Notes: generated by a model not told the origin, from the letters alone. Numbered from the stretch's first letter, positions 50,801 through 59,922 are shown. The stretch: DNA of 64,000 nt from VGRW01 sp041498295 (GCA_041498295.1 JBGQIB010000003.1:1-64000), one strand, 5' to 3'. Numbers and translations: made by a program.

Positions 50801-52296
50801 CGCAGGAAGTCGTACTCGGTGCGGAAGTGTTTCGCCGGGTCTCTCGACGCGTAGCTGTCTTCGACCGAGACCCAGGTCTGATTCGCGGCAAGCCCGGCCG
50901 GGTCGTAGGTGTAGGTCGTGACGGTCTCGTCGCTGGTCGCCTCGACGACTTCGCGCTGGGTCACGTTCCCGAGCGTATCGCGCGCGGTGCGGATCGTGCG
51001 CGTGAGGACGTAGCTCCCCGCCTGCTTGCGGTACGTGCGCTCGACGAGCGCGGCGTTGGTGCCGAGATCGCGCTCGGTCGTGGTCATCGTCTCGAGCGTG
51101 GCGTCGCCGAGCGCGTGGATCTCCTTCGTCGGGATGCCGTCCGAGTTGAACTCGTAGCGCGTCGCCGTCGTGTAAGGGTTCCCCCCAGCGTCATCGACGA
51201 TCGTGGTCGTCAGCGTGCGCGTCGTCGGGAGAGTGATCGTGGGGTCGTAGTCGATCGAGATGGATCGCGTTCCCTCCGTCTCGGTCACGACCCGGTCGGG
51301 CACGGTTGCGTCGTAGGTGCGCACGACGGCTTGAGTGCCAGCGCCTTCAGTGCTCGACTTCAGGTTGTGCCGATCGCCGCCCTCGCCATTCAGCGTGTAC
51401 GTGTAGGTCGCATGAATCGTGTTCGTCGCATCCACCGAGCGGAACACGTCGGTGAGGTTCCCGTCCGCGTCCTGCGCGTACGTGACGTAGCGCCCGTCAT
51501 AGGTGTCGACACGCGTAAGACGGCCCGTTGTCGCCGAGTAAGTGAGCTTCAGCTTCCGACCCGTGGGCTGCCAGGTCGCTGTCCCGCTCTTCAACACCTC
51601 CTCGATCGATAGGAGCTGGTATTCGTAGGCGACGGTGAGCGGTGTCGCTGTGTTGCTCGCGAACGGCGAGGTCCCGGTCAGCGGGAGCTTTGTCGCCGTG
51701 TATGTGAACACCAGGCGGTGGCCCCGTGGACTCTCGAGATAGGACACGCGGCCGTCGTCGGTGTTCAGGAAGACGGCCTTCGTGCCGGAGCGATACTGGA
51801 GCGTGAAGGTGCCGTTCGATTCCGAGAGGCTGGCGCCGCCCGGCACGCTCGTGTCGAAGGGCTGATACGCGCCACCCGTCAGCACGAAGCGATTCCGCAT
51901 ACCGCAAAGGCCGCGAATGGTGACTGCATTGTCCTTGTGCCGGAAGAGACGCAGATCGTAGTTCGACGACCACCCATAGCCCAGCGAGCTGTCGTACTCG
52001 GAGAGACTGTCGTACGCGCGCCGGAACGAGATCGGATAGATCCCTGAAATTTCGAGGTCGGTGCGCTCGTACCACTCATTCCCCGTCAAGAGATCGATGC
52101 TGCCTGCTGCCTTCACCTCGTACGGCGTGCAACATTGATCGCCGGGACATGGATGCGCGGGCTTCTTGGCCTCGGGCGGTGCGCCCGTCGAGTTGGCCTG
52201 AAACTCACTCTCGTTGTCCGCGCGCGCCGGGGCGAGCGGCCAGAGACTCGCCGCCAGGAGGGCGAGCCAAAGAACGGCGGATGTCTTCGTCTTCAT
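47893..52296 (-). CDS. Secreted RHS-repeat protein
   Basis: About 1467 residues from the ATG at 52296 (a GTG at 52311 overlaps the upstream stop as GTGA and is an alternative). A signal peptide (SAVLWLALLAASLWPLAPARA) is followed by a DUF6531-type N-terminus (GSIDLLTGNEWYERTDLEIS), many YD repeats (YDPRGRLLEV, YDERGNLAKRTDALSHI, YDALDRLTQ), and the RHS core end LPGQYADSESGLHYNLARFF, DPLGQDG and DPSGES. The variable C-terminus has two hydrophobic patches, then stops early; a toxin-like tail continues in another frame. Confidence 0.88.
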   Translation of the reverse strand: MKTKTSAVLWLALLAASLWPLAPARADNESEFQANSTGAPPEAKKPAHPCPGDQCCTPYEVKAAGSIDLLTGNEWYERTDLEISGIYPISFRRAYDSLSEYDSSLGYGWSSNYDLRLFRHKDNAVTIRGLCGMRNRFVLTGGAYQPFDTSVPGGASLSESNGTFTLQYRSGTKAVFLNTDDGRVSYLESPRGHRLVFTYTATKLPLTGTSPFASNTATPLTVAYEYQLLSIEEVLKSGTATWQPTGRKLKLTYSATTGRLTRVDTYDGRYVTYAQDADGNLTDVFRSVDATNTIHATYTYTLNGEGGDRHNLKSSTEGAGTQAVVRTYDATVPDRVVTETEGTRSISIDYDPTITLPTTRTLTTTIVDDAGGNPYTTATRYEFNSDGIPTKEIHALGDATLETMTTTERDLGTNAALVERTYRKQAGSYVLTRTIRTARDTLGNVTQREVVEATSDETVTTYTYDPAGLAANQTWVSVEDSYASRDPAKHFRTEYDFLRPCGNSSCSPAAVTRIRRFVDAANYLDTQLAYGTGPNFELETITLPDGHQIGLAYYTLTVPPANPTTQADFLAIAQNGRLYEIHHQPGGVPIAEMKTNYAYDKSGFVASVTRPVDIVQGDAVTQYLRDDLGRVAQLTDALGDLTNATYTGPDGTAPGELLTLLETGASTTVHGRRQKLVYDPRGRLLEVDRCTDYATTCGAYPLFRRFGYDSESNRLWAEDFSENPPGTLVARHTKLFYDLLGRVRRIEDPLSKATLFEYDERGNLAKRTDALSHITQWTYDALDRMVQETNAINGLTQLGYDAAGDVTSVKDPENSTTTYGYDGLSRLVAVTQPLGQIVQYQWDPRDRLAKKILARSSVGGSSEHPEIRYTYETWGPLQLAKHFAKSSDATPLKTITYVRNRAGDLTSVTDDSIQGGALYTYEVDKLGRTTKTFAKYIPGGDRRLDYAYDAHGDLTTFTLNEPNEVLAHVYTYAADSGRIATALFPGESTALVIARWPHDGVKSIDYPGGVRREVDYDVRGPVSEIRIKPPAGTPLIEKWTYTYTDVLNVATMTDGASRQTTYQYDALDRLTQADHPVMPPPLDSLPDVENFTYDGVGDRTMTGYAHDTNHRMRASPGHTYDYDDDGSLAVRDPNQPVIASFSWDLDNRLSARSAGGTGATYTYDPFGRRIRKTVPGITTSFLWNGRQLSAEFGGIGTRDRRYAYLGGWTPASIRVGPTLATETGGNLQDDRLDAPRIVTTFTGSVVWRATYEAFGRAYVDEDPDSNSVVTSLPMRLPGQYADSESGLHYNLARFFDPALGSFASTDPLGQDGGAIGLYAYARGNPTNLLDPSGESWSSAAESFVVSAAVGAATTVAVSAAVASGTAEGAALAVAAVGVGSYQLTIEAQRLLLGEDPYSGRQLTDEERYDIAAGLTGGLLGSLGAGYGLRAYARSKCPIPSKAPPGQSPNFRTLTNSPQDVPTEFQMA

Positions 52297-52307
52297 CGCA
52301 GCAATCC

Positions 52308-53403
52308 TCACTTCGGCGCCACGCGTACGGCGATCGTGGTGGCACCGAATTGGCCGGCGTAGCCCCAGACGTTTCCGGTCACGTAGTGAATGCCTTCGTT
52401 CACGGCGCCGGCATCCCAGACCCAGGTCATGGGGAGGAAGCCGACCTCGTTCTCGAACATGTATTTCCCGTCGAGGAAGAACCCGACCTCGAAGCGCTGC
52501 TCGAGGAGGCGTGCGCGATCATCGGGATCCACGTCGAGCTGGATCGCGACCTTCCCCGCGGCAATCGGCAGCGCCTTCGGGTCGCGCGCGACGCCGTCGG
52601 GGATCGAGAGCCGGACCTGCACGTCGCCGCGTCGCCCGATCGGCTGCTGGTCCAGCGCGCGCTCGCGCGGCACCGAGTCGCGCTTCTTCACGCGCTTCAC
52701 CTCAGGCCCGGCGAGCGTCGCGATCAGTTCGACCTTCGGGGTCGGGCAGGACGACGATGGCGTTCTTCGAGAGAGACCACGCCTGCGCGCTCAGCTGTAA
52801 GTCGGGATTCTTGGCGGCGTCGATGAGCCCCGACTCGTCCTTCCCGTCCCACGGCTCGGCGTGCGGCCCGGCGGCGCGCGCGACTCCATCGATCACGGTC
52901 TTGAGCAGCGGCCCGTTCGCGAGTCCCGTGCGGATCTTGAGGCGCGCGGGAGCGGCGAGCTCGTAGCGAACGAGGTGCTTCGCAGAGTCCCAGCGCACGG
53001 TCGGTGGCGCGATTTCTTCGTTCCCGGATAGGTCGGTGAGATCGTGCTCGACCGGGGCACCGCCGCCGGGGGTCGCGGTGAGCGTATACACGTAGGCTTC
53101 CGGCGGCACCGGTTGGCCCTTTGCGTCGCGCCCATCCCAGGAGAGCCTCTGGTCTCCCGCGGCGAGTATCTTGGCGGAGGGGATTCCGCGGACCATGAGA
53201 TCGCGGCCGTCGAAGATGCGCAGCGTTACGCGCGCGGGCTCGGAGATGCGGAAGCGGATCTCGACCGATTGCCTCTTCGTGGAGTCGATAGCCGCGGGCG
53301 CGTGCGACACGTTCGTGATTTCGAGGGCGGCGTGGCCCGGTGCGGCGAAGCCAAGCGCGAGCGCAGAGGCGGCAAAAGCGATGGCGCGGAGTCGGACGGT
53401 CAC
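52308..53403 (-). pseudogene. FlgD-like Ig-domain secreted protein, frameshifted
   Basis: The first part (53403 to 52702) is a signal peptide plus FlgD/Ig-like strands (VEIRFRISEPARVTLRIFDG, LSWDGRDAKGQPVPPEAY, EPWDGKDESGLID). It should continue, but the frame stops after VVLPDPEGRTDRDARRA. One frame over, the DNA around the same spot reads PKVELIATLAGPEVKRVKK and goes on to a stop at 52308 (FEVGFFLDGKYMFENEVGFL, WDAGAVNEGIHYVTGNVW). A single extra base in the C-run at about 52740-52745 would explain it. Together they form one protein of about 360 residues. Confidence 0.7.
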
Positions 53404-53972
53404 GGCACGGCCTCGGCCGGTGACCAGACCGGCAGACGCGCTCCAGGCGCCTCCAGATGAGTCACCTGCACGCTCGCTCCGCCGGAACGCGGGATCCGCC
53501 AGATGTTCAACGTGCCGCCTCGCGAGGACTCGAAGAGGAGCTCTTCGCCGTCGGGCGAGAAGCTCGGGTGAGCGTCGAGCGCTGGGTCGTCCGTGAGCCG
53601 TACCGGCATGGCCGCCGGCGCCTTCAACCAGACGTCGTAGCTGCCTTCCTGATTACCCGAGTACGCGATGTCGCCGCGAATCGAGATGGCGACGTCGAGG
53701 TGCCGGAGCTCTCCGAACGTGAGCTGCTGGTCCTCGCTTCCGTCGGGAGAGATGCTCCAGATGTCGTGACTGCCGCGCGGACCGAGGTCGGAGAGGTAGA
53801 AGATCTTGCCGCCGTGCGGGTCCCAGGCGGGCGAATGCTGCAGCCCCGCTCGGTTGGTGAGTTCGCGCAGACCGGCGCCATCGAGGTCGCAGACCCAGAG
53901 CTCGTTCGCGTCGCGGCTGTCGGATTGGGTGCGTCGATTCTCAACTTGTACCCATGTTTGGATCATCACCAA
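53400..53972 (-). pseudogene. TolB-like beta-propeller protein, N-terminally truncated
   Basis: A 190-residue end of a WD40/TolB-type propeller: LWVCDLDGAGLRELTNRAGL, HSPAWDPHGGKIFYLSDLG, SFSPDGEELLFESSRGG and TLNIWRIPRSGGASVQVT. Its N-terminal blades are missing; the sequence changes to an opposite-strand rhs fragment at about 53,955. The stop overlaps the FlgD-like start as GTGA, so the two were once one operon. Confidence 0.65.
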
Positions 53973-54240
53973 CCTCCCCGGGCTCCCGACCCAGATCGTC
54001 CAGCACGACTACGACCCCGCCGGCAACCGCACCCGACTCACCTACCCCGACGGCGTCTACGTCGACTACGTCTACGACGAGCTGAACCGGCTCAAGATCC
54101 TGCGCGACGACCACGCCGTCGACCAAGTCACCTACGTCTACGACGAGCTCTCGCGCATCCACACGATGCTGCGCGCGAGCGGCGTGCTCTCGACGTTTGC
54201 GTACGACCGCGCGAGCCGCGTGAAGACGATCTCGCATGCG
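53958..54240 (+). pseudogene. RHS-repeat gene fragment
   Basis: In one plus-strand frame the DNA reads ITNLPGLPTQIVQHDYDPAG, then YVDYVYDELNRLKIL, TYVYDELSRIHTML and AYDRASRVKTI, all YD-repeat pieces. It has no start and no core, and differs from the large RHS gene. It cuts the TolB-like gene head-to-head. Confidence 0.75.
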
Positions 54241-54323
54241 CGGCGTCGCGCTAAGTCAACCTCAAGCGAACTCCCCCGCGACCCGATCTGCGTGCGCGAG
54301 GTCAACCCGCGACGTACCAGACC

Positions 54324-55964
54324 GTGATCAACTTCGCCGTTCTCGCTCTCGTCTTGCTCGGGACGGCGTCTTGCGCGTCGCTTCCGCCGCGCGCCACCCG
54401 CCCGAACATCGTGTTGATCGTGGCCGAGGACCTGAGTCCGCGGATCGGCGCGTATGGCGATCCTGTGGCGCGCACGCCGCGCATCGATGGGCTCGCGCGC
54501 GAGGGGGTGCGCTTCACGAACGCGTTCACGGCGGCGCCGGTGTGCGCGCCGAGTCGCGCGGCGCTCATCACCGGTGTGTACGCGCAGGCGATCGGTGCGC
54601 AGCACATGCGCACGATCCGCGCTTGGGACGAGCCCGGCGTCGGTCGGAGCTTCTCGTATCTCGCAGTGCCGCCGCCGGAGGTGAAGGGCTTCCCCGAGCT
54701 GCTGCGGCGCGCGGGCTACTTCACCGCGAATCACCGCAAGACCGACTACCAGTTCGGCGAGCCGTTCACGATTTGGGACGTCAACGAGCTCGACGCGAAG
54801 CAGTCACAGCTCGTCTGGCGCGCCGCGCCGAAGAATCGGCCGTTCTTCGCGATGATCAATCCGGTCATCACGCACGAAAGTGAAATCTGGCCGCAACGGG
54901 GCCGGCCCGTGCACACGGATCCGAAGACCGTGACCGTCCCGCCGTACTTGGCCGATACGCCGGTCACGCGTCTCGACATCGCGCAGCACTACGACAACAT
55001 CGCGAGCCTCGACTCACAAGTCGGCGAGATGCTCGACGCGCTCCAGGCCGATGGCCTCTTGGACGACACCATCGTGATCTTCACGACCGATCACGGCGAC
55101 GGATTGCCGCACGCGAAGCGGCGGCTGTACGACGCGGGCCTGCACGTGCCGCTGATCGTGCGCTTTCCCGACGGGCGCGGTGCGGGCAGCGTGCGCACGG
55201 ACCTCGTCAGCTTCGTGGACCTGGGGCCGACGATCCTGAGTCTCGCGGGGCTGGAGCCGCCGGCGTTCGTGCTCGGTCGGCCGTTCCTGGGCCCGCAGCC
55301 GTCACGCGAGCGGCGCTATGTGTTCGCAGCCGCGGATCGCATGGACACGTCCGGCGGCGAGTGGCGCAGTGTACGCGACGCGCGCCTTCAGTATCTCGTG
55401 AATCGCATGCCCGAGCGGCCGCTCTTCGAGCACATCCCGTTCCGAGACCGGATGCCGTCGATGCAGGAGCTTTGGCGCCTTCACGCGGAGGGGATGCTCA
55501 CGCCGCTGCAGGAGAGTCAGTTCACGGCGCCGCGCCCGCGGGAGGAGCTCTACGACCTGGCCGTGGATCCGGATGAGACACGGAATGTCGCGAGCGATCC
55601 GACTTACTCGAGCGATCTCCTGCGGCTGAAGGAGGCGCTCGCGGACTTCGAGTCCAACACCCCCGACCTGTCGCGCGACAGCGAGCGCGCGATGGCGGAG
55701 CGAATGTGGCCCGGCTTGAATCAGCCGATGACGGAGAGTCCAGTCGCGACGCGAGTCGGCGCGGGGGACGAAGCTGCGATCGCACTCTCGTCCGCCACGC
55801 CCGGCGCATCCATCGGTTACCGATTCACGGACGATCCGCCCGACCGCTGGCGGCTGTATGTCGGCCCCATCCCCCTGCCTAACGGCAAAGCGATCGAAGC
55901 CAAAGCCGTCCGCTACGGCTACGCCGAGAGCGCGGTCATCGAGGTCGTCAACTCGCCGAAGTAG
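54324..55964 (+). CDS. Sulfatase-family lipoprotein
   Basis: A 546-residue type I sulfatase. A lipobox-like LLGTASC (C17) suggests outer-envelope anchoring. The formylglycine motif is C74 in VCAPSRAALITG (CxPSR), so it needs a sulfatase-modifying enzyme, not present here. Metal and core residues show as NIVLIVAEDLSPRIG and IFTTDHGDGLPHAKRRLYDAG. The C-terminus resembles a chitobiase/beta-hexosaminidase C-terminal domain (GASIGYRFTDD, KAIEAKAVRYGY). Substrate: an unknown sulfate ester or a related glycan. Confidence 0.9.
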   Translation: MINFAVLALVLLGTASCASLPPRATRPNIVLIVAEDLSPRIGAYGDPVARTPRIDGLAREGVRFTNAFTAAPVCAPSRAALITGVYAQAIGAQHMRTIRAWDEPGVGRSFSYLAVPPPEVKGFPELLRRAGYFTANHRKTDYQFGEPFTIWDVNELDAKQSQLVWRAAPKNRPFFAMINPVITHESEIWPQRGRPVHTDPKTVTVPPYLADTPVTRLDIAQHYDNIASLDSQVGEMLDALQADGLLDDTIVIFTTDHGDGLPHAKRRLYDAGLHVPLIVRFPDGRGAGSVRTDLVSFVDLGPTILSLAGLEPPAFVLGRPFLGPQPSRERRYVFAAADRMDTSGGEWRSVRDARLQYLVNRMPERPLFEHIPFRDRMPSMQELWRLHAEGMLTPLQESQFTAPRPREELYDLAVDPDETRNVASDPTYSSDLLRLKEALADFESNTPDLSRDSERAMAERMWPGLNQPMTESPVATRVGAGDEAAIALSSATPGASIGYRFTDDPPDRWRLYVGPIPLPNGKAIEAKAVRYGYAESAVIEVVNSPK

Positions 55965-56020
55965 TTTGACTTCGGGCGCCGATCGCGGCGGGACCCAGGC
56001 GGCCGCCTGGTCGAGCCGCG

Positions 56021-56692
56021 TCACGAGCCGCGCGTCACGAGCCTCGTTCCGCCGGCGACACGAGCGACCTGCGACGCGATGTCGCCAAGGCGACGCAGGG
56101 AGTACGCAGCGACGCGTTCGAGCGAACCGCGCGTAGCGCTGTGCCGTTCGTGCCGTCGACCCCAGTAGATGCGCGCCACCGTCTCGGGCTCGCGCATGCC
56201 CTTCAAGCGCACGCGTCGCTCGCGGCCCACTCGGCGCGCGTCGCGCAAGCGGCGACTGAAGCTGCGCGACGCGAGGATCGCGTTCGTGGGGCAGACGTCG
56301 GCGAGCCGCGCCGCGAGAATTACGTCGCGGCCGAACAAGCCGCCTTGGTGCGCGATCGGCCGACCCGTGTGGAGACCGATTCGCACCGCGACGGCGCGCT
56401 CGGCAGCTGCGCGGCGCTGCTCGGCGAGCGCCCGGTGTACGGCGATCGCGCACGCAATGCAGGCGTCGGGTGACTCGAATGCGAGCAGACACGCGTCGCC
56501 GCGAACCTCGACTTCGCGTCCGGCGTGCTGCGCGGCCAGGCTTCGGAGCAGCTCGATGTGCTGGCGCATCACATCGAAGACGACAGAGTCGCCCAGCCGC
56601 TCCGTCATCGCCGTGAAGCCGGAGACATCCGAGTAGAAGAGCGTCACTTCGGGCGGTCGCTCCACCCCCGCTCCTTGGAACTCCGTCTGCAT
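56021..56692 (-). CDS. Class III adenylate/guanylate cyclase domain protein
   Basis: A protein of about 223 residues from the ATG at 56692 (MQTEFQGAGVERPP); another ATG at 56782 is possible. The cyclase domain is EVTLFYSDVSGFTAMTERL (metal-binding Asp), VRGDACLLAFESPDACI (second Asp), AVRIGLHTGRP and DVILAARLADVC. No membrane or sensor region is seen; a cAMP- or cGMP-producing enzyme is inferred, with degraded consensus at some sites, so activity needs testing. Confidence 0.78.
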   Translation of the reverse strand: MQTEFQGAGVERPPEVTLFYSDVSGFTAMTERLGDSVVFDVMRQHIELLRSLAAQHAGREVEVRGDACLLAFESPDACIACAIAVHRALAEQRRAAAERAVAVRIGLHTGRPIAHQGGLFGRDVILAARLADVCPTNAILASRSFSRRLRDARRVGRERRVRLKGMREPETVARIYWGRRHERHSATRGSLERVAAYSLRRLGDIASQVARVAGGTRLVTRGS

Positions 56693-56847
56693 CGCGCTCA
56701 CCCCGCACCAATCCTGTGCATCGATCGTGCCGCGCGAAACTCGCGCAGGTGCCGAGACGGTACGTTTCGACGGTGACGGCATGGCCTCGACGAAGCTACG
56801 AACCGCGCACGTCGGCAGGAAGAATCCGGACGCGGCGGTGCCAGTGC

Positions 56848-57240
56848 CTATTTGCCCCTTCTCTCCAAGCCGAACGGTCCACCGCCGTTGGTGGCGAGAT
56901 ACAGAAAGACGAAGCAGTAGAGGACGGCGATCTCGCCCTTGTTCTGAATGGGGATTGGGGCCGCGCGGCTGAAGTGAGCCACGAAGTAGGCGACGGCCAT
57001 TTCGCCGCTGCAGATGAAGGCGGCGATCTGGGTGCGGACGCCGAGCGCGATGAGTGAGCCGCCGACGATCTCGATCACGCCGGCAAACCACACGAGCCCG
57101 AAGGTGGGGATGTCCATCCCCGGCACTCCGCCGAACGCGCCGAACAGCTTCTGCGCGCCGTGACACGCGAACATGAAGCCGCTCACGATGCGCAGCGCCG
57201 CGTGCGAGACTCCGCCCAACTTCGAGAGCATCGACTCCAT
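56848..57240 (-). CDS. DoxX-family membrane protein
   Basis: A 130-residue protein with four transmembrane segments: LRIVSGFMFACHGAQKLF, FAGVIEIVGGSLIALGV, AYFVAHF and the terminal LYCFVFLYLATNG. The pattern matches the DoxX/YphA group. Function in bacteria is unsettled. It lies between the radical SAM and cyclase genes on the same strand. Confidence 0.85.
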   Translation of the reverse strand: MESMLSKLGGVSHAALRIVSGFMFACHGAQKLFGAFGGVPGMDIPTFGLVWFAGVIEIVGGSLIALGVRTQIAAFICSGEMAVAYFVAHFSRAAPIPIQNKGEIAVLYCFVFLYLATNGGGPFGLERRGK

Positions 57241-57263
57241 GCCTTGGATCTCCTGTTACTGAT

Positions 57264-58826
57264 TCACTCGGTCCACGCGAAGCGCGTGCCCTCGGGGGTC
57301 GTGTTCGCGCGGAGGGCGCCGAGGGCGAGTACGCGATCGATCTCGGCGCTGGCGAACTCGGCGCGGACGCCGGTGGCTTCGATGATGGCCCCGCGGAGCT
57401 CGGCGACGGGGTCGTTTCGGAACGCGGGGAGGCCCTCGATGGTGTCGTTCAGCAGCAGCTTCCAGAGCAGGGACTGACGGTGGCGGCGCAGGTACATCTT
57501 CAGCTCGTAGCCCGAGAGGTTCCCGTTCTTGTACAGACCGTCCTGGTAGCGCAGATAGCGCTCCATCGTGGTGTCGTATTCGTCGGCGACGGCCTGCAGC
57601 ACGCCCGTGGTCGCGCCGGTCGTGCGAGTCACGACGTGATTCGCATCGTACTTCGTCCAGTCACTCGTCAGGATCTCGAGGCCGTACTCCTCGGCGCGGT
57701 CACGCACCTCGGTGCCGGGGAACGGCGACAGAATGTGGAAACCGTAGAGCGAGCCGAACTCCTCGTGCAGCTCGTTCGCGAACTCGGTGGTCTTGCGCAG
57801 CGTCTCTTCCGTCTCGCCGGGCAGCCCGATGATGAACGACGCGAGCGCGGTGATGCCCACTTCCTGGGTCATGCGCATCGCTTCCTTCACCTTCTGGAGG
57901 CTCGACTTCTTCTTGACCAGATCGAGGATCTCCTGACTCCCGCTCTCGACGCCGAAGCAGATCGCCTGACAGCCCGCGCGCTTCATGGTCTCGACGATCT
58001 CGGGCGAGATCGTGTCGACGCGCGAGAAGGCATTCCAGCGAATGCCGGTGTCGCGGCGAATCAGCTCGCCGCACACCGCGAGAAAATGCTTGCGGTAGAG
58101 CGTGAAGAGGTCGTCCTCGATGGTGATCTCGGTGAAGCCCATCTGCGCGAGTGTCTCGATCTCGTCGACGCATTGGCCCGGGTTGCGGTAGCGCACCTGG
58201 CGGCCGGTCCACGCGGGCGCGGAGCAGAAGATGCACGAGTACGGGCAGCCGCGGCTCGTGACCACGCTCGCGTGACTGTCGAAGGCGAGATAGCGCTGCA
58301 GCGGCACGAGCTCGCGCGCGGGGACGGGCAAGGTGTCGAGGTCGTCCTCGAGCGGCCGCGGTGAGGTCTTGACGATGCGGTCGCCGTCGCGCAGCGCGAG
58401 CCCGCGCACGTCGCGCTTGTCCATGCGCCCTTCGAGCGCTCGGCACAGCTCGCGCATCGTGTGCTCGCCTTCGCCGATGCCGATGTAGTCGAGCGCGGGC
58501 AGATCGCGGAAGCTGCCCTCGATCTCGAAGCTCACGTGCGGTCCGCCCATCGCGATGGGCACGGCCCCATCGCACTTCCGCACCACCTCCGCGATCGATG
58601 CCGCGATGTGGTGATTCAGGGTGACCGAAGTGATTCCGACCAGCTGAGGCCGGAAGGCCGCCATGCGCCGCTCGATCTTCTCGGGTGTGGTGCGCGAGAG
58701 GAGCAGGTCGAGAATTTCGACCTCGTGCCCCTCCGACTGCAGCGCCGAAGCTACATACGGAAGGGTCACCAAAAGCCGCGGGAATTCCTCGAACGGGTAC
58801 GACGGATTGATCAGCAGAACGCGCAT
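57264..58826 (-). CDS. B12-binding radical SAM protein
   Basis: About 520 residues starting MRVLLINPSYPFEEFPRLLV; GGAGGT is directly upstream of the ATG. An N-terminal cobalamin-binding domain (VGITSVTLNHHIAASIAEVV, IAMGGPHVSFEIEGS, YIGIGEGEHTMREL) is followed by the radical SAM cluster motif CPYSCIFC (cysteines at about 194, 198, 201). Such enzymes do methylations or ring chemistry in hopanoid, bacteriochlorophyll and secondary pathways. Here the substrate is unknown. Confidence 0.9.
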   Translation of the reverse strand: MRVLLINPSYPFEEFPRLLVTLPYVASALQSEGHEVEILDLLLSRTTPEKIERRMAAFRPQLVGITSVTLNHHIAASIAEVVRKCDGAVPIAMGGPHVSFEIEGSFRDLPALDYIGIGEGEHTMRELCRALEGRMDKRDVRGLALRDGDRIVKTSPRPLEDDLDTLPVPARELVPLQRYLAFDSHASVVTSRGCPYSCIFCSAPAWTGRQVRYRNPGQCVDEIETLAQMGFTEITIEDDLFTLYRKHFLAVCGELIRRDTGIRWNAFSRVDTISPEIVETMKRAGCQAICFGVESGSQEILDLVKKKSSLQKVKEAMRMTQEVGITALASFIIGLPGETEETLRKTTEFANELHEEFGSLYGFHILSPFPGTEVRDRAEEYGLEILTSDWTKYDANHVVTRTTGATTGVLQAVADEYDTTMERYLRYQDGLYKNGNLSGYELKMYLRRHRQSLLWKLLLNDTIEGLPAFRNDPVAELRGAIIEATGVRAEFASAEIDRVLALGALRANTTPEGTRFAWTE

Positions 58827-58929
58827 GCGACCTCCCACTCCCGCGGCAGGGATCGCCCGGGCGTGCCGCGCATTCTAGCCGGAGCTCGCGCAGCGCGTCG
58901 GGAAATCGAAGCCGACTTGCCGGACCGTT

Positions 58930-59922
58930 CTAGCCCGCGACCGCCGCCAGTTTCTCCCCCGCGAAGAAGCGGCGCGGGTTCTCGAGCAGCAGCGTGTCGA
59001 CGTCAGCCTGGGTCGCCCCGCCCGCGAGCAGCCTCGGAACGATGCGCTTGGTGAAGTGCGACGGCGTCCAGACCTTCTCGATCTCGTCCAGTACCTTGCG
59101 CTCGATCGGCTCTCCGCGCCAACACCAGACGGTGTCGTGCGAGACCACCACGCGCGAGCCCGCGCCCTTCTTGATCAGCTTCAGAAGCGACGTCACGCGT
59201 TCGGCGTCGGGGTGGATGATGTCGAGCCCGAAACGGTCGAACCCCAGGTACGAGCCGCCGCGCACGATCTTCATGTGGTAGTCGTGATCGCTCGTGCCGC
59301 AGCAGTGACCAATGATGATGCGGTGCGCGGGCACGCCCAAGTCCGTCAGGAGCTTCTGCTGCTCGGGCCCCATGGTGCCGCGGTCGGTGTGACTCGTGAT
59401 CGGCGCGCCGGTCTCGAGCGAGGCCTTGGCCGCCGCCTTCAGCACCGTCTTCTCGTAGTCCGTGATGACTCCCGCGCTCGTCGCGATCTTGATGATGCCG
59501 GCCTTGATGCCGCTCTTGCCGACGCCGTCGGTGAGCTCGGCGATCATCATCTCGGCCATGGCGTTTTCCTGCGGGCCGCCGAACGCGGTGCGCGACTTCC
59601 AGTGCGGCGAGCCGCCTTCGTGCTCGTGATACAGCCCCGTCGCCGCGACGATGTTGAACTTCGCCTTCTGCGCGACTTCCGCGATGAACTCGATGTCGCG
59701 CCCGAGGTCCGAGGGACAGGGATCGATCATCGTCTTGATCCCCTCGTCCTTCATCTCCTCGATCTTGTCCGCCGCGACCTTGTGCATCTCGCGCCTCGAC
59801 GGACCCGGTCGAACCCAGTCGGCTTCCCAACCGGCGTAGCCGACGAGCACGTGCTCGTGCATCAGGGTGCGACCCATCTTCTCGGGCTTGAGCTTCCCAG
59901 TCACGGACTGAATCACCGGCAT
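58930..59922 (-). CDS. Phosphotriesterase-family metal hydrolase
   Basis: A 330-residue protein from the ATG at 59922, with AGGGAA upstream. The amidohydrolase-type metal residues are GRTLMHEHVL (HxH), the bridging lysine in IIKIATSAGV, HTDRGT, IIGHCCGTSDHDYH and VVSHDTVWCW (final Asp). These proteins are mostly lactonases with weak phosphotriesterase activity. The F420-type oxidoreductase gene is 28 bases upstream on the same strand. Confidence 0.9.
   Translation of the reverse strand: MPVIQSVTGKLKPEKMGRTLMHEHVLVGYAGWEADWVRPGPSRREMHKVAADKIEEMKDEGIKTMIDPCPSDLGRDIEFIAEVAQKAKFNIVAATGLYHEHEGGSPHWKSRTAFGGPQENAMAEMMIAELTDGVGKSGIKAGIIKIATSAGVITDYEKTVLKAAAKASLETGAPITSHTDRGTMGPEQQKLLTDLGVPAHRIIIGHCCGTSDHDYHMKIVRGGSYLGFDRFGLDIIHPDAERVTSLLKLIKKGAGSRVVVSHDTVWCWRGEPIERKVLDEIEKVWTPSHFTKRIVPRLLAGGATQADVDTLLLENPRRFFAGEKLAAVAG

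Noticed and set aside
49936..51612. A 558-codon plus-strand frame inside the RHS gene
   Set aside because: Antisense of the YD repeats; repeated Asp/Val/Arg runs come from the complement of the repeat codons.
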